From the NCBI GenBank assembly GCA_036378155.1, contig DASUXA010000044.1, forward strand, positions 79,887-143,886: a DNA stretch of 64,000 nucleotides, written 5' to 3'. The stretch comes from DASUXA01 sp036378155. GTDB lineage: Bacteria > Actinomycetota > Actinomycetes > Mycobacteriales > Micromonosporaceae. Numbering within the stretch: position 1 is the stretch's first letter; every line of letters starts with the position of its first letter. Below the pieces are notes generated by a model. It was not told the DNA's origin, did no database searches, and saw only the letters and a list, made by a program, of their open reading frames with translations. Below are positions 61,010-64,000 of this stretch, piece by piece. A program made the position numbers and the translations under genes.

Positions 61010-62581
61010 ATGTCCCATCCGCTACCGACGACACCGCTTCCGCGTCGCCAGGTGCTCATCGTCTTCACCGGTCTGATCCTGGTCATGGCGCTCGGCGCGC
61101 TCGACCAGACGGTGGTGGCGACCGCGCTGCCGACTGTGGTCGGCGACCTGGGCGGCGTCGACGAACTGTCATGGGTGGTCACCGCGTACCTGCTCGCGTC
61201 GACCGCGACCACGCCGCTGTGGGGCAAGGCGGGCGACCTGTACGGGCGGCGCGCCGTGCTGCGGTTGGCGGTCGTGGTGTTCCTGGTCGGCTCGGCGCTG
61301 TCCGGCGCCGCCTGGTCGATGCCGGCGCTGATCGGTTTCCGCGCCCTGCAGGGCGCCGGCGCGGGCGGGTTGATGTCGCTGGCGATGGCGGTCGTCGGCG
61401 ACCTCGTCCCGCCCCGGGAACGGGGGCGCTACCAGGGCTACATCCAGGCGATGTTCGCCCTCGCCAGCGTCGCCGGACCGCTGATCGGCGGCGTGCTCAC
61501 CGATCAGGTCGGCTGGCGCTGGGCGTTCTACGTCAACCTGCCGGTCGGCATCGTGGCGCTCGCGGTGATCAGCGCGGTGTTCCGGGTACCGGAGGAGCGC
61601 TCCCCGCACCAGGTCGACTATCTCGGCGCGGTACTGCTGGTCGCGGGCGTGTCGGGGCTGATGCTGCTGTCCGTGTGGGGCGGCGTCCGGTACCCGTGGG
61701 CGTCCTGGCAGGTCGGCGTGCTCGCGGCGGCGAGCGTGGCGCTGCTCGCGCTGTTCGGCTGGCGGCAGACCCGGGCAGCCGAGCCGATCCTGCCGCCCCG
61801 GCTGTTCCGCCGCCGGGTGTTCCTGGTGGTCTCGGCTGCCGTGTTCATCGCGACCTGCTCGCTGTTCGCGGCGGTCACCTTCCTGCCGATGTACCTCCAG
61901 GTGGTACGCGGGATGACGGCGACGAACTCGGGTCTGCTGCTGCTCCCGCTGATGCTGGGGATCACCGGGGCGACCACGGTGTCCGGGCGGATCATCTCGG
62001 CGACCGGTCGGTACAAGATCTTCCCGGTCGTCGGGCTCGCGCTCACCTCCGCCGCGCTGGCGCTGTTCGCCACCATGGACGCGACGACCCCGTGGTGGGT
62101 CACGCTCGGGATCATGGTGCTGATGGGGGTCGGCTTCGGCATGGTCACCCAGGTGCTGCTGCTCGCCATCCAGAACGTGGTCGACCGCCGCGACCTCGGT
62201 ACCGCCACCGCCGCCACGAACTTCTTCCGGGGTCTGGGCGGGGCGTTCGGCGTCGCGGTGTTCGGCGCCGTGCTGTCCGCGGGACTGTCCCGGTGGCTGC
62301 CCCGCGAGCTGCCGGCTCAGGCAAGCGGTACCAGGGTCGGCGACCTGCTCAGGTCGCCGGCGCGGATCGCCGCGCTGCCCGGCGACGTGCGGCACGGCAT
62401 CGCCGTCGCGGTGTCCCAGTCACTGCACGACGTCTTCCTGGTCGCCGCGCCGATCGCCGCGCTGGGCTTCCTGATCGTGCTGCTGCTCAAGGAGTACCCG
62501 CTGAAAGGTCCCGCCGCGTCGGGACCGCGCCGGGAGGACCGGTCGGCGGCGGGCGAGCGGGTACCGGAAGGAGCGTCGTGA
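61010..62581 (+). CDS. DHA2-type MFS multidrug efflux transporter (14 TM)
   Basis: 523 aa with about 14 hydrophobic segments. Early motifs are LGALDQTVVATALPTVVGDLGG (DHA2 motif D1), WGKAGDLYGRRAVL (motif A) and GAGAGGLMSLAMAVVGDLVPPRERGRYQG (motifs B/C region). The C-terminal tail is charged. It exports drugs or metabolites by proton antiport. GGAGG precedes ATG 61010. No regulator gene of the TetR/MarR type lies beside it. Confidence 0.94.
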   Translation: MSHPLPTTPLPRRQVLIVFTGLILVMALGALDQTVVATALPTVVGDLGGVDELSWVVTAYLLASTATTPLWGKAGDLYGRRAVLRLAVVVFLVGSALSGAAWSMPALIGFRALQGAGAGGLMSLAMAVVGDLVPPRERGRYQGYIQAMFALASVAGPLIGGVLTDQVGWRWAFYVNLPVGIVALAVISAVFRVPEERSPHQVDYLGAVLLVAGVSGLMLLSVWGGVRYPWASWQVGVLAAASVALLALFGWRQTRAAEPILPPRLFRRRVFLVVSAAVFIATCSLFAAVTFLPMYLQVVRGMTATNSGLLLLPLMLGITGATTVSGRIISATGRYKIFPVVGLALTSAALALFATMDATTPWWVTLGIMVLMGVGFGMVTQVLLLAIQNVVDRRDLGTATAATNFFRGLGGAFGVAVFGAVLSAGLSRWLPRELPAQASGTRVGDLLRSPARIAALPGDVRHGIAVAVSQSLHDVFLVAAPIAALGFLIVLLLKEYPLKGPAASGPRREDRSAAGERVPEGAS

Positions 62582-62733
62582 CGGCGATCGGGCGCGCCCG
62601 TGGTCGGTGGCCGGCTGAGCCGGGTGCGTCGCGTCAGGCGTACGACGCCTGCGATGTCGGCACACCCCGGGTGGTGTGAGCGTCGGGGACGAGGTCGCAG
62701 CGCTCCCAGCGGTTCGAGTGCCCCGGCACGGAG

Positions 62734-62762
62734 TCGGCCCCCGGCGGAACGCCGGGGGCCGA
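62734..62762. terminator. bidirectional terminator hairpin
   Basis: Perfect 12-bp stem TCGGCCCCCGGC / GCCGGGGGCCGA with loop GGAAC between the convergent MFS and protease genes, 18 bp from the protease stop. Confidence 0.82.
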
Positions 62763-62780
62763 CGAGCGTCGCGTCGAAGG

Positions 62781-63806
62781 TCAGAACACCGACACGCCGT
62801 ACTTGCTGAGCGCCTCGGTGACCGGCTGGAAGAAGGTCTGGCCGCCGCTCTTGCAGTCGCCGCTGCCGCCGGACGTCAGGCCGAGCGCGATGCTGTGGTC
62901 GTACAGCGGACCGCCGCTGTCGCCGGGCTCGGCGCACACGTTCGTCCCGATCAGGCCCCTCACGGTGCCCTCCTGGTAGTGGACGGTGACGTTGAGGGCG
63001 GTCACGGTACCGGTGTGTACGCCGGTGGTGCTGCCGCGACGGCTCACCGCCTCACCGACGTACGCGTTGCCCGCCGAGGTGATGTCCTGCGAGCCGACGG
63101 TGCCGGAGATCGTGATGGACGTGTTGGTGTACGTCACGATCGCGTAGTCGTTGCCCGGGAAGCTGGAGCCGCTGGTGTTGCCCAGCTTGTTCGTGTGGTT
63201 CGCGTCGGAGAACCACTCGTTGGCGACGTTGCCGCAGTGACCGGCGGTCAGGAAGTAGTACTGCGAGCCCTTGACCACGTTGAAGCCCAGCGAGCAGCGG
63301 TACTGCCCGCCGTAGATGGCGTCGCCGCCCGAGATGAGGGTGTCGAGCGTTCCGGACAGGTGCTCGAGGCGGGCCGCGCCGTGTGTACCGGCGATTGTCG
63401 TCGCCAGGTCGGCGAGGGCGCTGCCGGCGACCGTGCTGTCCGCCTGGACGAGGACCTGGTCGGTGCGGGGGTCGATGGACCAGGCGGTACCGGCGAGACC
63501 GGTGTCCAGCGTGGATTGCAGGGTCGCGAGTTCCCGCATGCTGTGGGCGACGACGCGGGCGGCGCCGCCGGCCGAGCGGACGGTGGCCGCCGCTGCCTCG
63601 TCGGTGACGTTGACGACGACACGCCCGGTGGCGCTGTCGAGGTAGACGCCGGCGGTACGGGCGTCCCCGAGCGAGGCGGCGAGCGCCGCCGCGCCGTCAG
63701 GGGTGAGCTGGGCCTTCGCGTACGCCGGCGACATCGCCATCACGGCGCTTGCCGCAACGGCGGCTGCCGCGGCGGCGGAGAGGACGGTACGTCGAGTGAT
63801 CTTCAC
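62781..63806 (-). CDS. secreted S1-family (streptogrisin-type) serine protease
   Basis: 341 aa preproprotein. Signal peptide of about 30 residues (MKITRRTVLS then Ala-rich to MSPAYA), propeptide to about residue 158 (alpha-lytic protease-type prodomain), mature protease from about ISGGDAIYGGQYRCSLGF. Catalytic residues: His190 in LTAGHC, Asp220 in GNDYAIV, Ser297 in GDSGGP; cysteines Cys171/Cys191 form the expected disulfide. GGAGGT lies five bases before GTG 63806. It is made with its pro region as folding chaperone and exported. Four 22-bp repeats lie upstream. Confidence 0.95.
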   Translation of the reverse strand: MKITRRTVLSAAAAAAVAASAVMAMSPAYAKAQLTPDGAAALAASLGDARTAGVYLDSATGRVVVNVTDEAAAATVRSAGGAARVVAHSMRELATLQSTLDTGLAGTAWSIDPRTDQVLVQADSTVAGSALADLATTIAGTHGAARLEHLSGTLDTLISGGDAIYGGQYRCSLGFNVVKGSQYYFLTAGHCGNVANEWFSDANHTNKLGNTSGSSFPGNDYAIVTYTNTSITISGTVGSQDITSAGNAYVGEAVSRRGSTTGVHTGTVTALNVTVHYQEGTVRGLIGTNVCAEPGDSGGPLYDHSIALGLTSGGSGDCKSGGQTFFQPVTEALSKYGVSVF

Positions 63807-63897
63807 GGGCACCTCCGGGGGAACGTGTGACCCGAGGACAGGTTGACCGCGAGAATATCGAGCTATCGACATTCGTCCAATAGGCGTGCCGGGGTGG

Positions 63898-63985
63898 GAT
63901 CGGGTGAACGGCAGGGTCTGATCGGGTGTACGACGGAATCGGATCGGGTGGACGGCGGGGGTGTATGGGCTGGACGGCTGGGGTC
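63898..63985. repeat. four 22-bp direct repeats upstream of the protease
   Basis: Copies begin at 63898, 63920, 63942 and 63964. The shared core is GATCGGGTG-n-ACG-R-C; the fourth copy is degenerate (TATGGGCTGGACGGC). Exact 22-bp spacing is about two helical turns, so a regulator could bind all copies on the same face. Repeats may continue past the window end. Confidence 0.7.
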
Positions 63986-64000
63986 GGGGCGACGTACGTC

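Noticed and set aside
63898..63985. CRISPR array
   Set aside because: The repeats abut without unique spacers and units differ; no cas gene is present.

Overview
The window is chromosomal DNA from a high-GC actinobacterium. Third codon positions are almost always G or C. It encodes a MsiK-dependent type of sugar ABC importer, an F420-type luciferase-like oxidoreductase, a mycothiol-type DinB enzyme, a streptogrisin-type protease and a ZTP riboswitch in front of folD. A Micromonosporaceae-like organism is a reasonable guess but is not proved. The tetranucleotide GTAC is strikingly abundant throughout.

Region 1 (150-13021) is a sugar and glycoside catabolism locus around a divergent promoter. 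A DeoR-family regulator and an OtnK-type acid-sugar kinase lie on the left strand. To the right runs a tightly overlapping operon: FGGY kinase, LacD/YihT-type aldolase, one-cysteine Asp/Glu-racemase-fold enzyme, GH2 beta-mannosidase-like enzyme, GH1 beta-glycosidase, clan GH-D-like glycosidase and a PF12831-type FAD oxidoreductase. Region 2 (13055-37657) is a glycan-degradation regulon with a LacI-family repressor at 16954. It holds a GH84 hexosaminidase, a protein with two tandem metallo-beta-lactamase domains, a ROK kinase/SIS isomerase/GH38 operon, a VapBC toxin-antitoxin pair, a sulfatase, a second GH1, a second and a divergent third GH38, an alpha-toroid glycosidase-like protein, and a sugar ABC importer without its own ATPase. 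Five LacI-like palindromes with a central CG lie in its promoters, which suggests one shared regulator. Together the genes look suited to import and dismantle a mannose- and GlcNAc-containing, possibly sulfated, glycan. The substrate is an inference.

Region 3 (37852-48717) is mostly ordinary metabolism: a YciI-like protein, a GNAT-SDR fusion with a desaturase, the csoR-copZ-copA copper module with a clear CsoR box, a luciferase-like oxidoreductase, folD behind a ZTP riboswitch, an AlkZ-like DNA glycosylase, a MOSC protein and a mycothiol-type enzyme. Region 4 (48788-63806) holds a secreted beta-propeller protein, YceI, an ArsR/SRPBCC pair, hydantoinase A/B, a DUF2207 membrane protein, a TPR protein, a DHA2 efflux pump and a secreted S1 protease preceded by 22-bp iterated repeats at the window edge.

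Two window-wide patterns stand out. Several genes have a TANNNT hexamer exactly 6-8 nt before the start codon and no ribosome-binding site, which marks leaderless transcripts. GTAC appears to be favoured strongly enough to steer synonymous codon choice.
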